Shown here in pieces: positions 1 through 6,274 of a stretch of DNA of 9,637 nucleotides. This DNA comes from a bacterium (lineage in GTDB: Bacteria > Bacillota > Clostridia > Oscillospirales > CAG-272). The translations under genes were made by a program, and so were the position numbers. The notes under the pieces were generated by a model. It was not told where the DNA came from, searched no databases, and saw only the letters and a program-made list of their open reading frames with translations. Location: positions 1 to 9,637 of the forward strand of contig SFZB01000061.1 of NCBI GenBank assembly GCA_004558975.1. The letters run 5' to 3'. Each line of letters begins with the position of its first letter. Within the stretch, counting starts at the first letter, position 1.

Positions 1-186
1 ACCCGGTCGCGTGCGAAGCCACGCGATTAGGTTCGCATGCCTGCCGCAGAGCGCCGCCCGCCGGCGAGGCGGCGGCAAGGCAGGGCATACTCGCGGAGGT
101 GAGTATTCTAGTGCTTGCCCACCCTTGTGGTGGTCGTCTTTTTTGTCCGTGTCACTGCGGATCCGAACCCGGTCGCGTGCGAAGCC
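1..186 (+). repeat. Exact 20-bp direct repeat, copies at 1-20 and 167-186
   Basis: The 20 bases beginning ACCCGGTCGC occur without mismatch at 1-20 and 167-186. The right-hand copy sits inside a larger inverted repeat, GATCCG (160-165) with CGGATC (186-191), so it can form the loop of a hairpin. The left copy touches the window edge, so its left flank cannot be compared. This may be a dispersed palindromic repeat family, but that is inference. Confidence 0.7.
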
Positions 187-218
187 GGATCTCGCCTCGA
201 AGTTCGCCCGTGTGAGAC
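1..218. other. Structured intergenic region with a direct repeat
   Basis: I see no gene that can be supported here; the 77-codon reading frame across it has no family resemblance. The region is rich in secondary structure. TGCCTGCCGC at 38-47 pairs with GCGGCA (72-77) and GGCA (79-82), with one bulged A. ATACTC (87-92) pairs with GAGTAT (101-106). A short GC hairpin at 119-133 is followed by six T residues at 139-144 and may be a weak plus-strand terminator of a gene left of the window. A 20-base sequence at 1-20 recurs exactly at 167-186. Whether this is a structured RNA, a decayed repeat or the tail of an upstream transcript cannot be decided from this window. Confidence 0.5.
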
Positions 219-247
219 TTGACAAAACGGAAATACTCCGCTAAACT
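219..247 (+). promoter_or_regulatory. Promoter of the merR-family gene
   Basis: A perfect -35 TTGACA (219-224) is followed after a 17-base spacer by TAAACT (242-247). Transcription would start near 254, giving a leader of about 27 bases before the ATG at 281. The -10 overlaps the imperfect operator-like repeat at 245-265. Confidence 0.7.
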
Positions 248-265
248 CTATCATAAGATGAGAGT
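245..265. promoter_or_regulatory. Candidate MerR autoregulatory operator
   Basis: The outer arms ACTCT (245-249) and AGAGT (261-265) are inverted, and one base further out A244/A243 pairs with T266/T267. Aligned with the perfect palindrome at 1156-1176 the 21 positions agree at 15, including the whole right half ATGAGAGT. It lies over the -10 and start point of the merR promoter, a position that suits autorepression. The pairing of the two sites is seen; binding by this MerR protein is inferred. Confidence 0.55.
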
Positions 266-280
266 TTTGGGGGCAAACTA

Positions 281-1129
281 ATGCAGAACGAACTGCTACC
301 GATCGGCAAAATGGCGGAAATGAATCACCTGACCGTCGCGACGCTGCGCCTGTATGACGAACTGGGGCTACTGCATCCGCGCCACAGGGATCCCGAAAGC
401 GGCTACCGCTACTATGACATCGCCCAGAATGCGCGGTTGGACATGATCGCCTACATGAAGGAACTTGGCATGAGCCTGACGGAGATCGCCGACGTGCTGA
501 AGAAGGAAGACATCACGCTGATCGAGACGATCCTGATCCGCAAGAACGAACAGCTCCACCGTCAGATGCGGGAACTGAAATCCCGCCACAACGCCGTTGA
601 GCGGGCGATCGCCAGCGTGGAACGGTATCGAAAATCCCCGGTGAAAGGAACCATCGCGCTGGAATATATCGACCGCCGCTATCTGTGGGGGTTACCGTGC
701 CGCGATAACTTCTATAACACGGACATCTATGCCTATGAGCGGGAACTGATGTACCTGCGGGAGGCGCTCATGGAGCGCGGATTCTCGCACATCCATTCCT
801 ACGCGACTGGCACGAGCATCACGAGAGAGAACTTCCTCGCGGGGCGCTTTGAAGCCAAGGACGTCTTTATTTTTCTCGACTACCGGGACGTGGAGCATTT
901 CCGCGACGCGACGGTGCTGGACAGCGGCATGTATGCCTGCATTTACCTTGACCGCTACGACGACGAGATCCGCTATGCCGACCGACTTCTCGAGACTTGC
1001 CTCAGCAGCGGCTGGCACATCAGCGGTGACTATATCTGCGAGGTTTTGACCGAGTTCAATGTTTTTGACAGCGACCGACGCAATATGTTCCTGCGCCTGC
1101 AGGTGCCCGTGACCTTCGGAGAGGGCTGA
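281..1129 (+). CDS. MerR-family transcriptional regulator with GyrI/BmrR-like effector domain
   Basis: Predicted one-component regulator of 282 residues that would bind DNA as a dimer and respond to a small molecule. Residues 7-26 form the MerR helix-turn-helix, and the family wing signature follows (TLRLYDELGLL at 21-31, then GYRYYD at 41-46). Residues about 80-118 are a charged helix rich in E, R and K, the usual antiparallel dimerisation coil. Residues about 120-280 resemble the GyrI-like effector-binding domain of BmrR-type proteins. No cysteine cluster typical of metal sensors is visible. The ATG follows a weak G-run (269-273). The next gene, 118 bases downstream, has a MerR-type promoter, so that gene is the likely target. 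The ligand is unknown; drug-like or amino-acid-like compounds are both possible. Confidence 0.9.
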   Translation: MQNELLPIGKMAEMNHLTVATLRLYDELGLLHPRHRDPESGYRYYDIAQNARLDMIAYMKELGMSLTEIADVLKKEDITLIETILIRKNEQLHRQMRELKSRHNAVERAIASVERYRKSPVKGTIALEYIDRRYLWGLPCRDNFYNTDIYAYERELMYLREALMERGFSHIHSYATGTSITRENFLAGRFEAKDVFIFLDYRDVEHFRDATVLDSGMYACIYLDRYDDEIRYADRLLETCLSSGWHISGDYICEVLTEFNVFDSDRRNMFLRLQVPVTFGEG

Positions 1130-1152
1130 TTGTGATTTTTCTGTGAATTTCC

Positions 1153-1183
1153 TTGACTCTCATGTAGCATGAGAGTGTATCAT
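1153..1183 (+). promoter_or_regulatory. MerR-type 19-bp-spacer promoter with perfect palindromic operator
   Basis: TTGACT (1153-1158) and TATCAT (1178-1183) are separated by 19 bases, too long for normal sigma-A use. The spacer is filled by a perfect inverted repeat: ACTCTCATG (1156-1164) and CATGAGAGT (1168-1176), nine-base arms around TAG. This geometry is the established signature of promoters that MerR proteins activate by DNA untwisting. The upstream MerR gene is the obvious regulator. The start point would be near 1190, leaving a leader of about 58 bases. Confidence 0.88.
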
Positions 1184-1247
1184 AAAGCCAAAGGGCGAAG
1201 AGATAGAATCTCTTCCCGCTACATACGGTTTTAAGGAGGCATTTATC

Positions 1248-2273
1248 ATGGAAAAAATCAAAGTGGTACAGTACGGCTGTGGCAAGATGAGCAAGTACAT
1301 TCTCCGGTATCTGCATGAACACGGCGCACAGATCGTGGGCGCCATTGATGTCAATCCCGCTGTGGTGGGGCAGGACGTCGGCGATTTCGCCGGTCTCGGT
1401 CTGAAAACGGGCGTCATTATCTCCAACGACGCGGACAAGGTGCTTGACGAGTGCGACGCAGACGTCGCCATCGTGACGTTGTTCAGTTTCATCGGTGACA
1501 TTTACGAGCATGTGGAAAAATGCGTGAAGCGCGGGATCAATGTCATCACCACCTGCGAGGAAGCCATTTATCCCTGGACGACCTCCGCGGCGCAGATCAA
1601 CCGTCTGGACGCCCTCGCCAAAGAGACCGGCTGCACCATCACGGGCAGCGGTATGCAGGACATCTTCTGGATCAATATGGTGGCGCTGGTTGCCGGCGGC
1701 TGCCACAAGATCACCAAGATCAAAGGCGCTTACAGTTACAACGTCGATGAATACGGTCTGGCGCTCGCCAAAGCACACGGCTGTGACCTCACCAAAGAAG
1801 AGTTTGAACAGCAGATTGCGCACCCCGATTCCTTCGAGCCTTCCTATGCCTGGAACGCGAGCGAAGCGCTGGTCAACAAACTGGGTCTGACCATCAAGTC
1901 CATTACGCAGAAACACGTCCCCTGCATCATCGACCATGATATCGAGTCCTCGACGCTCGGCAAGACCATCAAGGCAGGCCGCTGCATCGGTATGTCCGCC
2001 GTGGTGACGATCGAAACCATGCAGGGCATCACGATCGAGGAAGAGACCATCGGTAAGGTCTACGGCCCCGATGACGGCGATATGTGCGACTGGAAGATCA
2101 CCGGCGAGCCCGATACCGAGTTCCATGTCGTCAAGCCCGCGACGGTGGAGCATACCTGCGCGACGGTCGTCAACCGTCTGCCCAGCCTGCTTGCCGCCCC
2201 CGCCGGCTATGTCACCGCCGATCAGCTCGCGCCCAACGAGTACCTAACCTACCCGATGGAATTCTACTGCTGA
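1248..2273 (+). CDS. 2,4-diaminopentanoate dehydrogenase-like NAD(P)-dependent oxidoreductase
   Basis: Cytoplasmic oxidoreductase of 341 residues. The N-terminus is a Rossmann fold (IKVVQYGCGKMSKYI, residues 4-18), then GAIDVNPAVVGQDVGDFAGLG (31-51, quoted in part: acidic D34 would contact the cofactor ribose). This arrangement resembles the 2,4-diaminopentanoate dehydrogenase (Ord) and dihydrodipicolinate reductase N-terminal family. Ord acts in anaerobic ornithine degradation. No other ornithine-pathway gene (racemase, aminomutase, thiolase) is in the window, so the substrate here is open; an amino- or keto-acid derivative is a reasonable guess. A strong AAGGAGG (1233-1239) precedes the ATG by eight bases. 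The gene appears to be a single-gene transcript controlled by the MerR protein next door and ends at the terminator at 2343-2373. Confidence 0.75.
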   Translation: MEKIKVVQYGCGKMSKYILRYLHEHGAQIVGAIDVNPAVVGQDVGDFAGLGLKTGVIISNDADKVLDECDADVAIVTLFSFIGDIYEHVEKCVKRGINVITTCEEAIYPWTTSAAQINRLDALAKETGCTITGSGMQDIFWINMVALVAGGCHKITKIKGAYSYNVDEYGLALAKAHGCDLTKEEFEQQIAHPDSFEPSYAWNASEALVNKLGLTIKSITQKHVPCIIDHDIESSTLGKTIKAGRCIGMSAVVTIETMQGITIEEETIGKVYGPDDGDMCDWKITGEPDTEFHVVKPATVEHTCATVVNRLPSLLAAPAGYVTADQLAPNEYLTYPMEFYC

Positions 2274-2287
2274 TTCCGTTGCCGTCT

Positions 2288-2303
2288 AACCGCTTTTGCG
2301 GTT
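2288..2303. other. Small hairpin after the dehydrogenase gene
   Basis: AACCGC (2288-2293) and GCGGTT (2298-2303) flank a TTTT loop. No T-run follows, so it is not a complete terminator by itself. It stands 40 bases before the strong terminator and may protect the 3' end of the transcript. Confidence 0.4.
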
Positions 2304-2333
2304 GACGCGCCAACCTATATCGCATACAATCCC

Positions 2334-2373
2334 AAAAAAACGAAACCGGCGCCCATTTTGGGCGCCGGTTTTT
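2334..2373. terminator. Bidirectional intrinsic terminator
   Basis: A perfect 12-bp stem, AAACCGGCGCCC (2343-2354) with GGGCGCCGGTTT (2360-2371), closes the loop ATTTT. On the plus strand the stem runs into five T residues (2369-2373). On the minus strand it is followed by TTT, two bases and seven T residues (complement of 2334-2345). It can therefore end both the dehydrogenase transcript and the convergent GH13 transcript. Confidence 0.9.
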
Positions 2374-2376
2374 GAT

Positions 2377-2474
2377 GCATGGGTGGGAGTTTTGGCAGCA
2401 CATGTTTTTGAATGGGTGGGAGCGGCGACAGCACTGTTTTTGAATGAGTGGGAGTGGCGACAGCACGCGCTTTT
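2377..2474. repeat. Three tandem 32-33-nt repeats
   Basis: Three adjacent units occupy 2377-2409, 2410-2441 and 2442-2474 (33, 32 and 33 bases). Each has the pattern G(A/C)ATG(G/A)GTGGGAG, then a short variable part, then CAGCAC, then a run of T. Units two and three are most alike (GTGGGAG.GGCGACAGCAC shared). They lie between the GH13 stop codon and the terminator, so they would form part of the 3' untranslated region of that minus-strand transcript. The lengths do not keep one reading frame, so they are not protein repeats, and there are no unique spacers as in CRISPR. Confidence 0.8.
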
Positions 2475-2502
2475 GCGTGTTCCCTGTTACCGTTTCGCGG
2501 GA

Positions 2503-3840
2503 TTATTCCTCCGAGAACACGAGGTAGCCGTGGGCGCCGAGGGTGACGCGCCCGGCGGGGTGGTTCTCGGCGTTGTTCGAGAGAATGATGGTTCCGCCCG
2601 GCTGTTCGTCGAGGGTGGTTTCGACCGCCTCGCCGGTGAGGTTCCCGATAAAGGTGATGCGCTTGCCTTCCTGCACGCGCGCAAAGGCAAAGACCTTTTC
2701 CGCTTCGGTGTGTCCGAGCCATTCCATGCGTCCGTAGCACAGGACGTCGCTCTCGCGCTTGAGCCGGTTCAGTTCGGTCATCAGCGTGACACGGCGTTCG
2801 CGCGCCGCAGGGTCGGCGGTCGCGTGGCGATCCGTCGTTTCGTACTTGCCCGGGTGGAAGCGGTTCGCAAACATACTGACGCGCGCCGTATCGGCAAGCT
2901 CGTTCCCGGCATAGACCATGGGGATCCCGTCGACAAGGTAAGTCATCACCTCGACCAGTTCCATGCCGTCATGCCCCGCCAGAACTTCAAAGCGCTCGGG
3001 CCAGTCGGTCACGGTATCGTGATTGTCGATGTCGAACAGCAGTTTGGCACCTGCCGGCACCTTGACGTCGAGGCGCCCGAAGAGGTCGGTGAGATCCTTC
3101 ATCGTTGCTTTGCCGGTGAAAATGCCGTACAGCACGTCGTGCCATGCGGAGCAGTAGGAGGAATCAAACCCCTGCAGGAGATAACTCCAGTTGCACCCCT
3201 CGTTGATCAGGACGGCATCGGGTTTGATGCGGTGCATCCGGCGGCGTGCCTCGAGCCAGAAGTCAATCGGAACGCCGTCTCCCACGTCACAGCGGAAGCC
3301 GTCAACGTCGATCTCACCGATGTAATAGATCATGTTGCAGAACAGGTACTCGCGCAGACCCTCGGACGTAAAGTCGAGGGCGGGGAAGTGCCACATGGTG
3401 TTGAGGATCGTCCCGTCGGGGGCCTGCTTCGCAAATTCGGGGTGGCGCCCAAGGATCGGGGCGTTCGGTCCGATATGCAGATACACGAGGTCGAGCAGTA
3501 CCTTCATATCCAACGCGTGCGCCGCCTCGGTGAGCGCGCGCAGGTCGTCTTCCGTCCCGTACTCAGAGTCGATCTTAAAATAGTTGTTCATGCGGTAGGG
3601 GTTCTTCGGGTTATCCGTCCCCGATGCTCTCTGTCGGTCGCTCCAGCCCGTGCGTTCGGCGGAGTCGTCCTCCTCGAAGATCGGGCAAAGGTACACGATC
3701 CGGAAACCCATTTCCCGGAGCGCCGGCAGCTCTGCGGTCACGGCGGCAATCGTCCCCTCGGAGGAGAAGGTCCTCGGATTGATCTGGTAGACTGCCGAGC
3801 GGCTGAGCCATTCGGGCGGGCACAGGGCGACGAATTTCAT
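2503..3840 (-). CDS. GH13 alpha-amylase-family glycoside hydrolase, cytoplasmic
   Basis: Predicted alpha-glucan-acting hydrolase of 445 residues, counted from the ATG at 3840. The GH13 signature regions are in order: region I DLVYLH (about 117-122), region II GFRCDVG with the nucleophile Asp185, region III LINEG with the acid/base Glu214, and region IV FDIDNHD with the transition-state Asp275. The C-terminal 80 residues fit the usual small beta-sandwich domain C. No signal peptide or wall anchor is seen, so it should act on imported maltodextrins or stored glucan; short length argues against a large secreted amylase. An in-frame TTG at 3867 gives nine more residues, but an AAGGGAGA ribosome binding site lies between it and the ATG, which decides for 3840. 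It is divergent from an AraC-family gene, the likely activator. Exact specificity (alpha-amylase, alpha-glucosidase, neopullulanase) cannot be read. Confidence 0.88.
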   Translation of the reverse strand: MKFVALCPPEWLSRSAVYQINPRTFSSEGTIAAVTAELPALREMGFRIVYLCPIFEEDDSAERTGWSDRQRASGTDNPKNPYRMNNYFKIDSEYGTEDDLRALTEAAHALDMKVLLDLVYLHIGPNAPILGRHPEFAKQAPDGTILNTMWHFPALDFTSEGLREYLFCNMIYYIGEIDVDGFRCDVGDGVPIDFWLEARRRMHRIKPDAVLINEGCNWSYLLQGFDSSYCSAWHDVLYGIFTGKATMKDLTDLFGRLDVKVPAGAKLLFDIDNHDTVTDWPERFEVLAGHDGMELVEVMTYLVDGIPMVYAGNELADTARVSMFANRFHPGKYETTDRHATADPAARERRVTLMTELNRLKRESDVLCYGRMEWLGHTEAEKVFAFARVQEGKRITFIGNLTGEAVETTLDEQPGGTIILSNNAENHPAGRVTLGAHGYLVFSEE

Positions 3841-3860
3841 AGCGGTATCTCCCTTCGGAC

Positions 3861-3889
3861 TTGACAAAAAGATAGTTGGAATTTACTAT
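3861..3889 (+). promoter_or_regulatory. Promoter of the araC-family gene
   Basis: TTGACA (3861-3866) is followed after 17 bases by TACTAT (3884-3889). A start near 3896 gives a leader of about 78 bases. The opposite strand has a possible -10 TATATT (complement of 3891-3896) for the GH13 gene, but no recognisable -35 at the right distance, which suits a promoter that needs an activator. Confidence 0.6.
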
Positions 3890-3953
3890 AAATATACTAC
3901 GGCATACGGGCGCGGATTTCATTACTTATATTACGGAAATTCAAAACTATTTT
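3866..3953. promoter_or_regulatory. Inverted pair of AT-rich sites, candidate AraC-family operators
   Basis: AAATTCAAAACTATTTT at 3937-3953 is matched on the opposite strand by AAATTCCAACTATCTTTT (complement of 3884-3867). The two share AAATTC, one or two variable bases, then AACTAT and a T-run. The left site overlaps the araC promoter spacer; the right site lies upstream of the presumed GH13 promoter. Their centres are about 70 bp apart. Function as activator and autoregulatory sites is inferred from position only. Confidence 0.4.
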
Positions 3954-3973
3954 ACGATTTGGCAGGGCAGGAT

Positions 3974-4852
3974 ATGGAAAGCATCACCAATCCCATCGGC
4001 GAAATACTGCTGGAGGACGGCAGGTCGCTGCTCAAAATGTGGCAGGTGCAGATCGCGCCCGGCGAGCGCGGTTTTGTCCGGCACTCGCACACGCGCTTTG
4101 AAGTCATGACGGTGAATGGGGGCGAGGGCGAATATACGACGGAGAGCGCCGTGTATCCCGTAAGGCGGGGCGACGTGTTCGTGTTTTCCTCAGGCGAGGT
4201 GCACTGTATCACCGGGGCGGCGGGTGAGGGGCTCTCGATCACCAACCTGCATTTTGAGCCGCGTTATCTGGCGGTGCAGCAGGGAAACAATCCGTTTATT
4301 GATTTCTGTTTTTCGCATTCGGCGGCATTCCGTAATCGGATTCCCGCCGAGCGTGCCGAGACGCCGCGTCGCTTCTTCCGTCAAATGGAAGAAGAACTGC
4401 GCCTTGGTCGGGAGGACTTCCGCGAGGCGGTCTGTGCCTACCTCGGTTTGCTCCTCATCGATCTGCTCCGCAATCATCGGTACCGTGAGCAGGGGGGAGA
4501 GGGCGAGCAGCGGGAGGTCTTTGCCCATATGCTGTCGGTCTTTTCCTACATTGACGAGCATCTCGACGAGGACATTCGTCTCGCCGATCTCTCGGCGCTG
4601 GCGGGGTACAGCCCGAACTACTTCTCGCACCTGTTCCGTAAAACCAACGGTTTTTCGCTCTGGGATTACATCACCGCGAGGCGCGTGGACAGGGCAGTCA
4701 AACTGATCCTCTCGGGAGAGGATCAGACCATGGCGGAGATCGCGACGCGATGCGGCTTCAACAGCACGGTCAACTTCAATAAGGCGTTCCGCAAGCACAA
4801 GGGCATCACGCCGAGCGCGCTCCGGCAAAACCCGAGGCTGCTCGCGCACTGA
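3974..4852 (+). CDS. AraC-family transcriptional regulator with N-terminal cupin
   Basis: Regulator of 292 residues. The N-terminal sensor is a cupin: HSHTRFEV with His37, His39 and Glu43, and GEVHCI with His77, the usual barrel motifs. The C-terminal 100 residues hold two helix-turn-helices, about 201-222 (IRLADLSALAGYSPNYFSHLF) and 252-273 (TMAEIATRCGFNSTVNFNKAF), with the conserved GF and FRKHKGITP ending of the AraC/XylS family. The ATG at 3974 follows AGGG (3964-3967) by six bases; a TTG five codons upstream is less likely. It is divergent from the GH13 gene and probably switches it in response to a sugar or oligosaccharide; the ligand itself cannot be read. Confidence 0.92.
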   Translation: MESITNPIGEILLEDGRSLLKMWQVQIAPGERGFVRHSHTRFEVMTVNGGEGEYTTESAVYPVRRGDVFVFSSGEVHCITGAAGEGLSITNLHFEPRYLAVQQGNNPFIDFCFSHSAAFRNRIPAERAETPRRFFRQMEEELRLGREDFREAVCAYLGLLLIDLLRNHRYREQGGEGEQREVFAHMLSVFSYIDEHLDEDIRLADLSALAGYSPNYFSHLFRKTNGFSLWDYITARRVDRAVKLILSGEDQTMAEIATRCGFNSTVNFNKAFRKHKGITPSALRQNPRLLAH

Positions 4853-4905
4853 CGAGGGTTCGCTGACCCGGGGGGGCGACGATTCCACGGTCGGGAGACG
4901 GGGAC

Positions 4906-5298
4906 TTGCTGTTGTCTTTTGCGGCGGCGGTTCGGGGCGCTCCGTCGGCAAAGGTGACGCGGTGGGTGGAGATCGTGGAGCAGGTCAGCCGCATCGCCTA
5001 CCTTCTTGCCGTGACGTTCCTTGTCAGTCGGGAACCGGTGAATGTGCGCAGCATATGGCTGTATCTTGCCGCCCTCTTCCTGCTTCTGTACTATGCCGTG
5101 TGGATTCGGTATTTTGTCGATGGGCGCGAGGTCGCGCTCCTGCACCGCGCCTTTCTCTTCGTGCCGATGCCGCTGGCAGTGTTTCCCGTCCTGTACTATT
5201 TGTGTGCCGCCGTCTGGCTGCGGAATATCCCTGCGACGGTCATCATGGCAATCTTCGGCGCGGCACATCTGACAGTGTCGCTGCAGTCGTTCCGCTGA
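4906..5298 (+). CDS. Small hydrophobic membrane protein, uncharacterised
   Basis: A protein of up to 130 residues with four predicted membrane segments: about 24-40, 49-67, 82-105 and 107-124. The motif WIRYF.DGRE between segments two and three and VP.PLAVFPVLYYL in segment three recall a family of small uncharacterised membrane proteins common in Firmicutes; this is recollection, not a search. The start is uncertain: a TTG at 4906 or 4912 after GGGAG (4893-4897) is possible, no ATG is available, and an in-frame stop lies at 4864-4866. The short hydrophobic N-terminus (LLLSFAAAV) may be the remnant of a further membrane segment, so a 5' truncation is possible. It follows the araC gene by 53 bases and may be read from the same promoter. 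Confidence 0.6.
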   Translation: MLLSFAAAVRGAPSAKVTRWVEIVEQVSRIAYLLAVTFLVSREPVNVRSIWLYLAALFLLLYYAVWIRYFVDGREVALLHRAFLFVPMPLAVFPVLYYLCAAVWLRNIPATVIMAIFGAAHLTVSLQSFR

Positions 5299-5313
5299 CG
5301 CACTCAAACCAAT

Positions 5314-5347
5314 AAAAAAACAGGCGACCGCCTCGGCGGTCGCCTGT
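5314..5347 (-). terminator. Intrinsic terminator of the rbr-dfx-perR transcript
   Basis: A perfect 12-bp stem, ACAGGCGACCGC (5320-5331) with GCGGTCGCCTGT (5336-5347), has a four-base loop. Read on the minus strand it runs into seven T residues (complement of 5314-5320). The plus-strand side has only TTGT, so it is mainly a minus-strand terminator, though the stem may also slow transcription from the membrane protein gene. Confidence 0.88.
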
Positions 5348-5429
5348 TGTCATAGGGAGTACGCGGTCTGTGACGTTGCCGTTTTATGCAGGGGAGTTTC
5401 CCGGAAGCAAAGTGCTCCCGCCGATGCGG

Positions 5430-5801
5430 TTATGCGTCGTGCTCCGCCGCGTTTTGGCAGTCGGGGCAAAGTCCCTCGAAAATCGTCTGATGGCGGAAGA
5501 TGCGGTAACCGGTGGCGGCGGCGACCTCCGCGTCGCGCTCGGGGCGCTCGGTGTCCGGCGCGTCCACGACCTTTTTGCAGTGAATGCAGAGAATATGGTC
5601 GTGCGGGTCGGTGCGCAGATCGTATCGATCCGCGCCGGGGGCGTCCGAGAGCAGCCCCAGGTTGCGGTACACCGTCCCGCGGCTGACCTTGGGATCCTCG
5701 GCGTGTACCGCCTCGTAGATGCTGTCCGCCGTCGGGTGGTCACACCGCCCCTGCACGACCCGGAGCACGAGACGGCGCTGATTGGTTTCTCTTCGTTTCA
5801 T
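5430..5801 (-). CDS. perR: PerR-type Fur-family peroxide-sensing repressor, apparently without the wing
   Basis: Metal-dependent repressor of 123 residues. The winged-helix part includes HPTADSIYEAV (22-32) and KVSRGTVYRNLGLL (38-51, recognition helix). The metal site equivalents are His22, Asp61, His67, His69 and Asp80; an Asp at the last position is typical of PerR rather than Fur. The structural zinc site is Cys72, Cys75, Cys112 and Cys115. The protein is about 15-20 residues shorter than usual: LLSD runs directly into PGADRYDL, where relatives have roughly ten more residues forming the beta wing. The gene lies 64 bases after the superoxide reductase gene and has no promoter of its own in that gap, so it is likely cotranscribed with its targets. 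An AAAGGGA ribosome binding site precedes the ATG. Confidence 0.85.
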   Translation of the reverse strand: MKRRETNQRRLVLRVVQGRCDHPTADSIYEAVHAEDPKVSRGTVYRNLGLLSDAPGADRYDLRTDPHDHILCIHCKKVVDAPDTERPERDAEVAAATGYRIFRHQTIFEGLCPDCQNAAEHDA

Positions 5802-5817
5802 CTGTCGGTCCCTTTGT

Positions 5818-5850
5818 AAGGTGCCTCCGAACGGGGAGGCACCTTGTTTT
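5818..5850. other. Stem-loop between dfx and perR
   Basis: AAGGTGCCTCC (5818-5828) and GGAGGCACCTT (5835-5845) form a perfect 11-bp stem with a six-base loop. The plus-strand side is followed by TTTT (5847-5850), but no plus-strand gene ends here. On the minus strand, where the operon is transcribed, no T-run follows and the perR ribosome binding site begins just after the stem. It may act as an RNA-processing or partial attenuation element between the two genes. Confidence 0.6.
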
Positions 5851-5865
5851 CTTGGCTACGCGCCG

Positions 5866-6249
5866 TCAGTCGGCGTTCGCCGCCCAGAGCCCGTGCAGAT
5901 TGCAGTAGGCGTAAACGGCTTTGACCTCATCGCCGTCTTCCAGGGGGAAGCGGACGGAGGGCGCGCCCGTGACCGGGAGTTCGCGGCGCTGGTTGCCGTA
6001 TTTGGTTTCGAGGGAGACCCACGCGATGTGGTGTGCCTCCGTCATCGGGTGCGGGACGGAGCCGACATCGACCGTGACCGTGTTCCCCTCGACCGTGTAG
6101 ACGGGGATATGCTTTTCCGCCGCCGCCTCGGTGGTGCCGGGGATCAGCTCCCGCATGGGTTCCCCGCAACAGGAGACGGGGGCGCCGGAACGGTGGACAA
6201 AAGCGACGATATTCCCGCAGTGCGGGCAGATGAAGAACTGCTGTTTCAT
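5866..6249 (-). CDS. dfx: Desulfoferrodoxin (superoxide reductase)
   Basis: Reduces superoxide to hydrogen peroxide in the cytoplasm of anaerobes without releasing oxygen. The protein has 127 residues and both iron centres. Centre I is FeCys4: Cys8, Cys11 (CPHC), Cys27 and Cys28 (CCGEPM). Centre II, the catalytic Fe(His)4Cys site, is given by His47 in EKHIPV, His67 in HPMTEAHH, His73 (or 74), Cys116 and His119 in YCNLHGLW. Length and order match two-centre desulfoferrodoxin. A strong TAAGGAGAG ribosome binding site precedes the ATG. It sits second in the operon, between rubrerythrin, which removes the peroxide it makes, and PerR. Confidence 0.96.
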   Translation of the reverse strand: MKQQFFICPHCGNIVAFVHRSGAPVSCCGEPMRELIPGTTEAAAEKHIPVYTVEGNTVTVDVGSVPHPMTEAHHIAWVSLETKYGNQRRELPVTGAPSVRFPLEDGDEVKAVYAYCNLHGLWAANAD

Positions 6250-6274
6250 GGTTTCTCTCCTTAATCGATCGGTG

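Noticed and set aside
150..200. tRNA-like arm around GGATCCGAACCCGG
   Set aside because: No acceptor, D or anticodon arm can be built around it; the pairing GATCCG/CGGATC encloses the direct repeat instead.
1056..2153. Minus-strand frame of 365 codons
   Set aside because: Antisense shadow of the dehydrogenase gene, with no family motif or ribosome binding site.
2377..2474. CRISPR array
   Set aside because: The units are adjacent with no unique spacers, there are only three, and no cas gene is present.
2296..3864. Long plus-strand open frame of 522 codons
   Set aside because: It is antisense to the GH13 gene, which has all catalytic motifs and a ribosome binding site; high GC keeps the opposite frame free of stops.
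5370..5819. Plus-strand frame of 149 codons opposite perR
   Set aside because: Shadow of perR, whose metal ligands and zinc cysteines are clear on the minus strand.
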